Assembly: GCA_000181795.3 (NCBI GenBank)
Contig: CM012954.1
Location: 10,927,422 to 10,991,421, forward strand
From: Trichinella spiralis
Taxonomy: Eukaryota > Nematoda > Enoplea > Trichinellida > Trichinellidae
DNA: 64,000 bases
Reading direction: 5' to 3'
A program made the position numbers and the translations under genes. Below are positions 49,139-62,180 of the stretch, in pieces. Numbering within the stretch: the first letter of the stretch is position 1; each line of letters opens with the position of its first letter. A model generated the notes under the pieces. It saw nothing but the letters and a program-made list of their open reading frames with translations, did not search any database and had not been told where the DNA came from.

Positions 49139-51667
49139 TTAAGCCGTTGTTGATTCGGCGTCATTTTGTTCCATAATAGCTCTGCTGTAAGCCATATCCC
49201 AGTAATACTCGACGCCGTGTTTTTGAAAATATTCGCGAGCTAATTTTTCAAGAGGGCACATTTTGAATTTAATCTCTCCAAAAGCTTTCTTCTTCACAAT
49301 ACCCTTGGAAAAGAAAAACAATTTATATTGCAACTGATACAATGTTTAAAATCAAAGAAAAAAAAGAAATTAAACAAGCTACCTCCCAAATGAGAAAACA
49401 ACGATTGGGCGGACTTTGCTTTTTGCTCGTGCCAGGAATTTGTTGATCTTCCCATTTTATTCGATGCATCATGAGCCGTTTGAAAAATCTCTGCTGTTTT
49501 GGCCCTGCAAAAAAAACATACAGAAGAATTCATTGGTTTTTTAATTTGATTTCTTCCAACTCACCTCCTTCAACAACAATCACATTGATGTCTTTATGCA
49601 AAACTACGGTGCCAGTCATGTGAATTTGCTTGGCATTCATTTCTACTTTGAATTTTTTCGCCGGATCCGACAAATCCAACACCCTATATACGGCAACGTG
49701 AACCCCAGTTGACAGATCGTCGCTAATTTTTTTCGCTCTTTTCATTATTCTCTGTTCGTGGGTAAGTTTCCTAGCCAAATTTGCCTCTTCATGCTTTTTC
49801 AGCCGCTTCGCCATCTGCTCCCTAACGTGGGCTTCCATTTTCGTGGGATCTTGTATGGCTTGGCTTTCCAACACTCGCATTAAATTACTAATTTTAACTA
49901 AACAGACAAATAAATAAATAAATTCATTTCCACAAATTGAATAAACAATTTTTGAAAACCTTTGGGTTCCGGCGGTGGTTCGAGTCCAAGTCGAATTTTT
50001 TCCGTCTTTTCACGTTGGGTTTCTTTGCGATTTTGACGACGCAATTTCTTCTGCTCTTTTTTGGTCAAATATACTTTCAGGCAGTTGCGGTCGCTGTGCT
50101 CTCCAGGTGGCTTCAATTGAACTGGATGTTCAATCAAATTTGTAATAATATCAAAATTCAACGAATCCAAATCCACATCATAACTGTACAAACAACAAAA
50201 TATAAACTGTTGCATGCAATCAAAAACACTCAACAATTAATTAAGTAGCAGTAATTATAATAGTAATATAACATTAAGTTGAAAAAAGTAATTTTTAAAA
50301 ACACACTCACGTTTCGCCTGGTAAAATTACAGAATCCCACCATTCTACATTTGGAACTTCTGCTTCTACCTGCAAAATTGTACAGACAGGTATTAAAAGT
50401 GCAAAAATAGCAAAAGCTGAAAATCAAAAACAAAACTTACCGATTCTGCGACCCGAGGAACAACCATGGCAAGTTTCACGGCTGAAGATATGCCTGTCTT
50501 TTTGGAAGCTAGTGAAATCTCTTGCTGCAATCGTTCGAGACGGCATTTCGCACGCAAACGGTTTGCTTGTTTTACATATTCACCGTCTTGTTTGAAGGAA
50601 AACTCTCGACGAGCACGACCCGGCCCTTTTACTCTATATGCAAAAAAATTCATTCATTAATAATACAAATAAAAACACTGCTTATATAAATTGTATTTTT
50701 TTCACTTGACACGCTTATCAAAAAACGTTGCATTCTCTGTAACGCGATCGTCCGTTGCTTGGGCAGTTTCTTGAACAGCTTTATTGAACAATGCGACCTT
50801 TTCAGCGCGAATATTAGCCTGAAAATTGAATAGAAAAAAACTGATAAATCTGATCAACAGAAAACAACAATAACTACTTTCAATGTTGGCTGTCGTTGTA
50901 TTAATTGCACAGCACGTCCATCTGTGTCTACAGTACGTCCTTCGGAATCCAAAATCAGTGGAGTTGGTTTGCCCGGCTGACGAGCAACAGCCTGATAATT
51001 CATCAAAGCCGGCAGTTTGTTTGCAATACTTTGCCTCAATTCTGCCATACGATTCACCCTCAGCAATGATGCATTCATGAACTCTTTGGCTTGGTCCGGT
51101 GCTATTTTGGACGGTTGCAGCTGACAAATACGACTGTTCAGAGAATTCTCATATTCAAAATTAACTACATATGGAAAACTGTTCACTTGCAACACTTTTT
51201 TCCGTTCTTCAATCATTCTCTGCGCTTTCAGCATTATTTCCTGCACTTTGGAATTTTCCAGAGCAGGCTTCGCGCTAGCAGCAGAAGCGACGCTGTCTAA
51301 ATTGTCGGACGTCTTGATTTCACTCGATTTCTCATCATCAACACGGTCAAACTGAAAATACAATCAAACAAAAATGGAACTGCTTGAGAAAATTAGAACA
51401 GAAAAAATTCTCATTAAACAGTATGCAGACCCGACTCTTTCTGCCCGATGGTTTGATAAGTTGAGACGAATCAGAAAATACGGCGTTCAAAATTTTTTCC
51501 ACATCTTCTTCTTCACTGTGCACTTCAAGCAACTTCTGTTTCATTTTTGTTTTATCATAGCCACGATCGATCGCTTTGGTCAACGCGTGGGTTAGTTTGC
51601 TGTGAGTTGTGCCAATTGCTTTCTTTAATATAATTTTCGCAGCTTCTTTTGGTTCCGATTCGGGCAT
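49139..51667 (-). CDS. PRPF3: PRPF3, U4/U6 small nuclear ribonucleoprotein Prp3
   Basis: Nine exons give 639 aa: 51667-51431, 51351-50878, 50818-50706, 50633-50441, 50369-50311, 50183-49960, 49897-49565, 49504-49383, 49303-49139. Matches to human PRPF3 run along the length: [76 protein letters not shown], and the C-terminal DUF1115 part with [20 protein letters not shown]. Prp3 stabilises the U4/U6 duplex in the U4/U6.U5 tri-snRNP before spliceosome activation. The N-terminal 80 residues align to the PWI domain, but the Pro-Trp-Ile tripeptide itself is absent ([12 protein letters not shown]). The acceptor CTGTAAAG touches the ATG at 51667, which fixes the start. The ATG-less extension upstream is rejected. 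Confidence 0.94.
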
Positions 51668-51669
51668 CT

Positions 51670-52417
51670 TTACAGAAAAACCGTCCAAAGTAACGAAACT
51701 TTACAATTCAGGAGATTAAATAAGAAACTACCGTATGAAAGTGAGCTAGAAGGTTCAAAGTACAGTACACTTCGGAAACAAAACAAAGTTGTTATCTGAT
51801 AAATTGCATATATTATTAAAAATTTAGAATTATTTTCATTTATAATTAATTTTTTTAAATTTAATTTAATTTTTCTTTTGTTTTTATACTTTCAATTTAT
51901 TTTTAAGCGAGTCTTATTTCTTATTTTATTAATAATAAACACTGCTGTGCTCAGTGATACGTTTCATGAGTTTTGGAAATTTCAAAAATTTTGTAATTCT
52001 TTTCTGTAAAATAATTGTTCCATTAATTGAATACCATTTACTGAATGCTACATGTGGAGCAGTTTTATTTTTTGAACACAAATCCTTTTACATTTTTTTG
52101 CAAATAACATGAATAATATATTTCATTCAACCTTGACAATATTAAAATCAAAATTTTCAAAGAAAACAAACGTTTTCAGTTTTGCCCAATTCATTCATCG
52201 TGTAAATTAAAAGAAATTTTCTGAAATGATGTTAAATTGCATAATTTCACAAACAGAAAAATAACATCTTCCGGTAACAAACTTACAAGTTGCGTAATTT
52301 GTTTTTCAATAACTTCTCCTAATGATGCTGTTTTCAATTACTTAATTAATATTTCAACAAATTGTTAAACTGTTCATTCAAAAGTCATAGAATCAGTAAA
52401 TCATAAATAAACGTTGA
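51670..52417. other. Spacer between ZIP transporter and PRPF3
   Basis: About 750 bp, very AT-rich. It holds the ZIP 3' UTR and the PRPF3 upstream region. No exon was recognised. Confidence 0.6.
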
Positions 52418-54924
52418 TCATATTTTTATGTACTTCTCCACCATTGCCAGCGTGAACATGCACAGCAGTCCAAAGACAATGCCACTGAATTGAATGAAGA
52501 ACAATTTGAAACCACTCATAAAATCGTGCTTCAATTTATCTTCCACTTTCTTGTTCATATCAGGCAGCTAAAAGATAAATAATACTATTAAAAATATTTT
52601 CATCTCATAAGAAAATTGAAAAATAATAACCGCGTACCATGTTAGCCAGCGAAATAAACATAAACATACCGCCGGCGAGACTATAAATGTACATGCTTGC
52701 ATGGGGAATTTCTCCCAAAATCACACCAATGACGAATCCTATATAGCACGTCAATGCTGAAAGAATATTATAAAACAAAGCTTGCCTAATCGTCATTCCG
52801 GAACTGATCAAAATAGCCACGTCACCTGAAAACCAAATTATAATCATCAACAATTTTGCAAGAAAAATTACAAACCCAATTCGTGTGGAAATTCTTCACA
52901 AAAGACCGCTATTGATACACTGATACCATCGAAGAGATTGTAAGAAAATGCGGCACCAATCGATAGCCCATCGATAAAATTGTGAATGGCATCACCGAAA
53001 ATGACCATCCATGCAATGCTGGATATGTGTCTTTTCTGCCCAATCGAGGAGATCGGATGATCGTGACTGCACAACTGAAAACAAATCAAATGGCGCAAGT
53101 GCAATATAAAATACAAATCGGAAACAGTGTAATAAAAAGTGAAAATAGTAAACAATAAATCAAACTTACACCAGTGGCAACTGACAGCAACTCCTTGCCA
53201 TAATCGAAATAAGTATGCTGTGGACTAGACGACTGATTGGGATACGGTTTGACTTGAACCAAAGAACAATTGGATGTATAAACGCCACCCGTACTGACTT
53301 TACCCTCGTCGATGCTTGTCAACGAAACCCCCGATCCCATAATTTCATTCGTCACTGGCTTCACATTCAAAACGCGAACTGACGAATTATCATCTTTCTT
53401 AAAATCAAATAATTTATCTTTAAACAATTAATTTAAATTAATTATCAAATTATTATTTTTTTTATCTTTCAAAGACAAAGAAATGAAAATATATTGTAAA
53501 ATTGTACACTAATTGAAATCAAAAACCGATATTGATTATGAAAAATTCATGTCGAATAATTGGAAAAAGATTTCGACAATTCTACTGTTACAGTAATCAG
53601 TCGACCGTGGCAATACCAACGCATCGCCGACGGCTCAAACATCTACCGTGATGCATCTCTCCCTGGATTGTTCGAGTTGTCCTTGCCAGAACGTAGCTGA
53701 CGTAACAACACAGATGACAACACGATAACAACAAATCAATAAAAACACGACCAAAATTCACAAAACTCATTTACCATCATAAATTAGTACAAAACTATTG
53801 GCAAAAAAATCAAATCAATAATCAGAATGTGCCTATTCTTCATTTTTGTATTTAAATAAAAATGAAAATAAAAAACATACTTTTCTTCTTTCGGATATCA
53901 TTTTTATACCATTGTCAACCATACAAAAAGCATAAATGCCAGCTAACAGAGTCCAAAGTAACAACGGAGTGTGGCCTGTTGTTGCATCAATTTCAAAAGC
54001 CTGCAAAAAAGTAACAAAAAAAATATGGATTCTTACAAAAAGTAGTAAAACAAAAATTTATTCTTTGATAGTATGGATAAATTTGAAAAAAATCTCTTTT
54101 TAAATTTTATGTATAGTAGAATAAAATTTTATGCTTTTTTTGACATTTAAAATTTACTATAAAAAGTTTCAATTTAATAGAGTCTTTTGTGCTGGCATAA
54201 AGCATCGCGATAAAAATTATCATAAGATGCACTTTGTTGATTGTTCGTCATTTCCTGCCACATATGACGTTTCTGTTCAACAAAAATGTAAAGTGAAAAG
54301 AAAAACTTCCACAACACAACAAGAATGAAAATGAAAAGATCAAAGCAACTTCTGCTGACTATATTGCCATTTTCATGCAAATAGTGCAGTTAATCAATTT
54401 CCGTTTTACAATGCAGCAGGAAATGAAAAAATTCCGCTTTGCTCATTTTTGAATGCTTAGTCATAAAACAATTTTTCCTCGAAGTTCCATTAGATGAAAC
54501 AAAATATTTTTTCTCTACATATACACGAAAAGAAAAGTGCTATTGGAATAAATCACGTCGATCGTTAAAATTCATAATTGAATTTAATAATAAAATAATA
54601 TGAAAAACTTACACTCGGTATGAGATTGAATACAGCCGAGCCGGACAAGGAACCGACACCGAGACCGACGAACCAGTTGAGGATCTTTTTGTAGCGACGG
54701 GCGCCGATCAACGGCAACAATACGATGCCGACCGCAGCGCAAGAGCTGATTAAAGTGATAAAAGCCAAGCCAATTGCCCAAATTTGCCAAGATGCATGCT
54801 GCTGGTGAACATCCCCTCCGGGCAGTGTGGAACAATTCCAACAATTGGTGGTCAACAGATCGTCAGGATGGGTGGAATGATTCGTAACAATTTTGGAAGT
54901 GGAATCAAATCTGTGAGGATGCAT
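52418..54924 (-). CDS. ZIP metal-ion transporter, LIV-1 subfamily (SLC39A8/A14-like)
   Basis: Six exons give 398 aa: 54924-54613, 54000-53881, 53397-53170, 53074-52876, 52825-52638, 52567-52418. TM1 and TM2 are seen in exon 1 ([14 protein letters not shown]..., [17 protein letters not shown]), TM3 in exon 2, and [16 protein letters not shown] (TM4) and EEFPHELGD (TM5) in exon 4. TM6 to TM8 follow, ending [11 protein letters not shown]-1 ZIPs have HEXPHEXGD; Glu in place of the first His is the mark of ZIP8 and ZIP14, which carry Zn, Fe, Mn and Cd with bicarbonate. The long loop after TM3 is Ser/Thr-rich rather than His-rich. The N-terminus is uncertain. ATG 54924 has an in-frame stop just upstream, but a hydrophobic, signal-peptide-like frame starts at 55103 (MLVRIAAILLFSLLCACVC) and could be a separate first exon. 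Confidence 0.88.
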
Positions 54925-55109
54925 TCCTCAATTTCTTCTGTCTCTAGCCTTTTAATTCTATGGTTCTATGGGTTGGATCACAAAACGCTATGCTTCACCT
55001 TTTGAAATACAAAAGCTGAAAACACAATTTTAATACACGCCAACGAACACACGCACGCACACAATAGAGAAAACAGTAAAATGGCAGCTATTCGAACCAA
55101 CATCACGAC

Positions 55110-58100
55110 AAAGCACAAAATGATACGTAATAAATAATTAATGAGTAAATAAACTACCAAATAATCGATCAATGCTGCGATTTAAATAAGAATAATAATA
55201 ATAATAATAAACATTTAAAACTATTCGCCCACTCGTCACCGGACTATACTGTGCTGGCCAATCAAATAGACAATTTAACAAGAAAAAGCCGAAAGGAGAA
55301 GAAACAAGGACGTGCGAGACAAACTGGTCGACCAGAACTAGCTTCAATTTCACGCCAATGACAAAATATCCCGCTAACAACAAATATTTATAATCTGTTC
55401 AAAATCAAAAAAAAATTAGCTGGACAACGTTTGATGAAAAAATAATTTTTCACTTCATGAATTTTCACTTTCAGTTCACATTTCAGAAAAATTTAATTTT
55501 ATAAATTCTTATCAAATTTATACGGAAACTTGAAAACTTTCTCTCATCGATCCATCTCAATAACCAATAATTTATTCTTACTCGATCAGATATTTAAATA
55601 ACAGTTAAAGCATTTTACACAAACTTCATTATTATTCTGCGTCAACAACACACGGTTTACTACTATTTTTGCATTTCAACGGCACGATGATAGCTTGGCC
55701 TGGCCAGGAGACTTTATTACTGAACGCGTCTCAAAAAGCCGGTTCAATTTAATCATTAGCTCTGAAGAATGTACAAAAACCAGTTTCGGAGCTATACAAA
55801 AGTTCTACACGTATATCTTCAAATAAAAAACATTGCTGAACAACAATTTTCTACAGTATAATTAACATAAAACAATACTTTACTAAATCATTGATCATTA
55901 AAAAGCATTTACTAAAACAAAAATATATCAACTGTATTGAAAAAAAAATAAAATTAAATTAAGCATAATTTTCAACTTCATCAAATTTTCAAGTCAATAA
56001 TAATATTTGAATTCATCTTAAATTTCATTAAATAAAAACTAAACATATTTCAACTGATACAGAACAGTACACTTATCACTACATGATTGAAAAAAATTTT
56101 TTTTTCTTTTAATAATCTAAAACTGATCAAAGTTATAATTTGAAAATTCATTCATTCATCTGACAATGTACATGACAAAAAGCAGCCATAGTATTATGCT
56201 TGAAACTGTTGTGCACTTTTATTGGATTTTTTTAATTAGTAAATCATAATTCTGAAGCGGATAAAAATTTTAAAAAAGAATTTCTATATGAAAAATTCAA
56301 TTTTTTCAAAAACTGTTATTATTCAAAGTATGCCAAGTCATAAATTATTTAAAAATATTAAATAAATCAATAAATATAAAATAAAAATAAAAAATAATTG
56401 TAGTACCAAAATCTAGAACTTAATTTATTCCTTTTTCACTTGTTGAAAACCATTCCCAACAAGTGGAATTACAACACAGAAAACAAGCAAATCTTTAAAT
56501 GAGATCTCTATTGAAGAAATAAATCTTTTTTGATTGACGACTCACGTTGACAGAAAAAACAACAATTAACAATTGTCGATGCAATTTCACTTTTTATATG
56601 CAAATGAAGTTAACAGTTTCGCCATGCACTATACGTAAATTAATTAATTAATCTCTCCACTATATCTATTCCAAATGTTCATTCTAATGTACTGTAATGT
56701 GAAAAAAAGCATGAACAAATCATCTATTCACATACCTTGACTTAACTAATTTGCAATTCAGACTCAGTCAAAGGAATGTTATGACGACCATTTTAAAAAT
56801 ATTTCGTAATTTTAATCTTATTTCAGCAATTTCAGGAAGCTTTAATAGTATTGAGCTTTTATTAATGTTAAAGGAAAATACATCTTACCAGTGTTATGAG
56901 ATAATTTTACATTTTCGGTGACAACATTCACATTTCACTATTCGAAAACTGAACTATCTGCATTTTTCTAATATTCTTTGAGCAATCTAAATGATATCTA
57001 TTTGAAACAAATTCTGCTATGTTGATACAAGGTGATTCAAGTTTTTTACATAATAATGAATATCTGAAAACTTTATGAACAAAACCATTTACAAAAGTTT
57101 GACTTGGTGCTAGCTGACTAAAATAATAATAATAATAACAAGTTTTCTCTTTTAAAAATTTACACGCTTCCTTTGCATATTCAATATGCAGAAATTAGAA
57201 ATCAGAGTAAATGTTAACTCTACACACATGCAAATCATCATTTAAACAACAGTAGCAACTGCCAATAAATGTAGTTCTTTGATAAAAGCTTCACCTAATA
57301 ACAAACAGTTTAAGATTTGTTTTTCATCAGAAATTTAGCAAACGCAAAACTTACGGCATCGAATCTTTTTTGAAGTGCAGAGAATCCGAGCATTTATCGT
57401 CAATCTAAAAATGTTATCTTTTAAATAACACTAAATGAAACTGATAGATAAATATACGAAAAACATGATGTACGAAACTGAATATTAGCAAAAACAACAG
57501 CAAGTCAGAAACTGAAAAGTCATTATGTTAAAATATGAAAATAATGCGTGCACCCGAATGCACAAATACTGTCAAACAACGGTGTACACTACTTTGATTT
57601 CAATAAGTAATAAATTCAGCACACATCTACAGCAACAGATTACCACAATTATCATTTCAGCCATATTGATTTAATCATTAAAAACAAGTTTGCTCTCAAC
57701 ATATTTTTACATTAGCATTGAATGAGCAATTTCAACATCAAAAACAAAAACACTTTTCATAATCTGAAAATCAACGCAAAAATTCTCAGCATCGTCACCT
57801 GACAAATTCTCGTCTCATTAATATTTTCCATAATTGACAGATATAAATAAAGTCTGTTCATACTGTAAAATTTATTACTCAAGTGTCAGTTGAAAACATT
57901 GCACTGACTGTTGTATAGATATGATATATTAGATTAAATAATGCAATTAAATGATAAACTTTTGTACAATTTTTAAAATATCAAAAAACATTACTTGAGT
58001 TTTCCAAATGCTATTAGAATACTGTAACTTGTAAAATGTTTTTTGAAATAAGCTTTATTAAATTTTAATTCCATTTTTTTTCAACATGAAAAGGTTGATT

Positions 58101-58650
58101 TAAAAATTGCAATTTATAATTTTGATAAAAAGTTCCATATCATATGTTCAATCAGAGTGAAAAGTAAGTATAAATTCGAAAAAAAACCCGAAAATTACTC
58201 GCTTCATTTGGCACTGTACTTTTGAAAATATCAGACGAAATATATGCATATGTTTTTTTAATAATAAAATGCCTGCTGTACAATTATTTATTTTGACTAC
58301 TCTGTTATGCAGAGAAATAAAGGTAGTTGTGTTAATGAAAAAAAAATTTTTTTTTCTGTCGCAGACGTTCTCTTTTTCTGTGCATGATCTAGTGATTTAT
58401 ATATTGACGTCGAATCAGACGATCACTGTTGGCCAACAATCGCTTCGATGCGGTCAAAGTTGTCGAATTGAATCGATCAGTTGGCGGTCATTCGTCGTTT
58501 ATTGAAACTGAATTCTCTTTTATAGCACAATTCAATCGATCAGTTGCGACTTTTGAAGCGGCCGGCGGTTTCGCATGAACGTCGCGCTTACGCTTGAATC
58601 GCAGCAGCTTTGAGTAACAATTCCAATTTTTTGCTTCACACTTCCAACTT
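55110..58650. other. Head-to-head intergenic interval between ZIP and UNC-18
   Basis: About 3.5 kb, strongly AT-rich, with upstream regions of both genes. It contains an AAT run at about 55188-55210. No coding exon, RNA gene or element was recognised. The segment at about 58420-58620 is less AT-rich and may be the UNC-18 promoter or outron. Confidence 0.5.
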
Positions 58651-58660
58651 CAGAAACAAG

Positions 58661-61606
58661 ATGGCTTTGAAACAAATTGTCGGACAGAGTATGAACTTTT
58701 ATTCATAAATAAATAATTAAGTATAACTACTATCTATTAATAATTATGTGTATAATAATGTTTGGCTCATGTTAAATTGACGAATTGTTGATGATTCATC
58801 TGTATTTAATACTAAAATATTACTGTAAATACCATAAAAATAGAATGAATGGCATTTTATTTTGATTAAATTTGACTTTCCGTTTCTTTTGCAGGGATTT
58901 TAAATGACGTCATTCGACCGTTGAAGAAAAACAAAACTCCGTGCGGTTGGAGTGTACTTGTTGTAGATAAGCTGGCGATGCGCATGATTAGCGCTTGTTG
59001 CAAAATGCATGAAGTGATGAACGAAGGCGTGACCAGTAAGTTTTCAAACAGTGTTCTGAGGTTAACAGTATGAAAATTGCAATCTGCATTTTTTAATCGA
59101 TCAGTTGTGGAAGATTTGAACAAGAAAAGGGAGCCGCTCACTTCGCTAGAAGCAATTTATTTGATCGCTCCAACTCACGATTCCATAAATCGCATGATGG
59201 CCGATTTTCAGAATCCAATGAAATCACTGTACAAAGCGGCACACGTCTTCTTCACCGAAGGTAATTTTTGATTAGCTGTATTTTTACTTTCACATGTAGT
59301 ATTGACATTTTTATCAAATTTATTGAAAAAATTAAAGGGTTATTTTTTTTTCAGCTTGTCCAGATGAACTTTTTAATGAATTATGCAAAAGTCCTGCATC
59401 TAAACGAATCAAAACACTGAAAGAAATAAACATCGCATTTACTCCATATGAATCTCAAGTATTATATTACGTTTTATTTCATTCTTGTTTATTCGTGGTT
59501 TTTCATATTTATAAATTGTTATTACATTGACCTCATCAATAATAATTTATATTTGCATTCATAAATCGATACTATCGAATTGATTACGCATGTTTCGATA
59601 ATGATGAACTGCCAGTTTGTTGTTTGTTTACTGTAAACATTAGTCCCTGACTATCATTTTAAACCAGCTTTCAGCTTTTTGTGTGGATAATTTAATTATT
59701 TTAAATTACTATTTTTGTGACGCAGTGCATTTTTTTTAGGTATATACGTTGGATAGTCCTGAGACTTTTCAATTATTTTACAATCCGTTGAAGCAAGGTG
59801 GTTTGATTGCAAACATGGAACGCATTGCAGAGCAAATAGCTACAGTTTGTGCTACACTCGGAGAATATCCAAGCGTTCGTTATCGCAGCGATTTCGAACG
59901 CAACGTCGAATTAGCACACTTGGTACAACAGAAGCTGGATGCTTACAAAGCTGATGAACCGACAATGGGAGAGGCGAGATTTCTATTTTTTTTACTTTTC
60001 GTAATAGACTTTTGAATAATTTGCGTTTGCAAAAAAATTTCAGGGATCAGAAAAAGCACGATCACAACTTTTGATTTTGGACCGTGGATTTGATGTTGTT
60101 TCACCGTTGCTGCACGAATTGACTTTCCAAGCAATGGCGTACGATTTGTTCGACATTGAAAATGATGTGTTCAGGTTGTGTTGCAATGGAAGAAGCGATT
60201 ATATTTGTTTACATGATTTTTTTAATTTCAAGTTTTTTAGATATGAAACAGGTGCTGGCGGTGAGCATATAGACAAAGAAGTTTTGTTAGACGAAAATGA
60301 TGATCTTTGGACTGATTTACGCCACAAACACATTGCCGTAGTATCACAGTACGTATTGTTTATTCGTTGTAATTCTTCTTGTACACAAGTGAGTTATAAT
60401 TTTAATTGTTTAAAGGGAAGTAACGAAAGGCTTGAAAAAATTCATGGAAGGAAAACGGGGTGTTGCTACAGATATGAAAAGTATCAAAGATTTGTCAAAT
60501 TTAATTAAGAAAATGCCACAATACCAGAAAGAATTGAACAAATATAGCACGCATTTGCATCTCGCTGAAAAGTGCATGCAACGCTATCAAGCTGGTGTCG
60601 ATAAACTGTGCAAAGTGGAACAGGTAATTTGTTGAATTGTTTGTCTTATTTTATTAAAATTTATTGTTTTTTAGGATTTAGCTATGGGTTGCGATGCGGA
60701 AGGAGAAAAAATTCGTGATCCTGTCAAATTGATTACACCGTTATTGATTGAACCATCAGTTGATCACATGGATAAGATTCGATTGATAATGTTGCACATT
60801 TTGACAAGGAACGGTATTGTGAACTTGAAATATTCTACTTTATTATGTATTCAGTTTTTTGTTGTATTTTTGTAGGTATATCTGAAGAGAATTTGACTAA
60901 ATTACTTCAGCATGCCAACATCCCGCCACAAGAAAAAGCAACGATCGTCAACACTGGCTTTCTCGGTTTGAACATCATTACTGAAGTTAGTAATGGAACT
61001 GAAATTTTTATTCTGTGATTAATTTTTTTTGCAATTTAGGCCGGCAAAAAACGCGTTTGGCAACCGAATCGTAAAGAACGCATCGGTGAACAGACTTATC
61101 AAACTTCTCGTTGGACACCAGTTTTGAAAGATATTGTTGAAGTAAGAAAAAGAAATTATTTTATGCAAATCAAAGCATACAATATAAATTATTATTGTTT
61201 TCACTTGTATTGTAGGATGCAATTGATGATAAATTGGACCAAAGACATTTTCCGTTTCTGGCTGGCAGGCAAGCAGTTCCCTCCTACCGTACACCAACTA
61301 GCGCTCGTTATGGCCAATGGCACAAAGATCGTGGTCAGCATGTTTTTTACAGATCTGGTCCGAGATTGATTGTTTTTATCGTCGGTGGACTCACTTATTC
61401 AGAAATGCGCTGTGCATACGAGGTGACGCGTGAAAAGAAAACATGGGAAGTTGTCATTGGTGAGTCATCATCACCATCAGTCATCCAGTTCAAAAACTGT
61501 ATGATGATAAATTATTTTTCTTATCCCAGGTTCCGATCAACTGATCACACCCAGAAAATTTTTGGAAAATTTGTCGAAATTGAACCAGCCGGTGTCGGAT
61601 GCTTGA
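58661..61606 (+). CDS. unc-18: UNC-18 / Munc18-1 / ROP, syntaxin-binding protein
   Basis: Thirteen exons give 593 aa, the same as STXBP1: 58661-58688, 58895-59035, 59105-59260, 59355-59458, 59740-59973, 60044-60174, 60241-60348, 60416-60623, 60675-60813, 60876-60985, 61040-61141, 61216-61459, 61530-61606. The whole protein aligns to the Sec1/Munc18 family: [110 protein letters not shown] and [15 protein letters not shown]. It binds syntaxin and templates SNARE assembly for synaptic vesicle fusion. The intron after exon 5 begins GC (GGAGAG|GCGAGA) and ends TTTCAG; only this keeps [12 protein letters not shown]. An acceptor CAACTTCAG lies seven bases before the ATG. Confidence 0.96.
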
Positions 61607-62180
61607 TGGCTAAACAAAAATAGATGAATTGACCGTGGCTGCTACGGCAGTGAGAAAATTTTTGTTTTGCCGCATACAGATATAGTTTGTTTTAATCGTT
61701 GTGGTCATATTATATATTTTTTCCAAGTATCCCAGCTTTATTTTCGTTGAGTGTTAATTGTTTATTTCTGTTGGTGCGATGATATATGTATGAAGATTCA
61801 TGTTGATGACACTGAAACTGAAAAACCACTGGATGGTGTCGTTTAAAAAAGATATTTACTTATTAATGATATTGATTATTATTCATCTTCGAAAGTGACA
61901 GGCACCGACCAAACTGCTTTGCTATGCAAATTACACAAAGTCAAGTTTGAAGAATTTTGCCAACAAAAACTGAAGACAGGCAGACACCCACACACCTTAA
62001 GACCTTCTTAACATAAAAAATCGTAATTTTTTTTCTTGTCTCAAGGCAGCGGGAAACTTTTTTACAATTTAAAAATATTTGCTTTAACAAAATTTAAGAG
62101 AAAAATGAAAGTTAACTGGAATTTTCACGTATATCAGCAAAGAAGCTGGAAGAAACGAATTGGCAAGGAACAGCATGTTT
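61607..62180. other. Tail-to-tail spacer between unc-18 and PAK
   Basis: About 570 bp holding both 3' UTRs. No exon or RNA gene was recognised. Confidence 0.6.
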
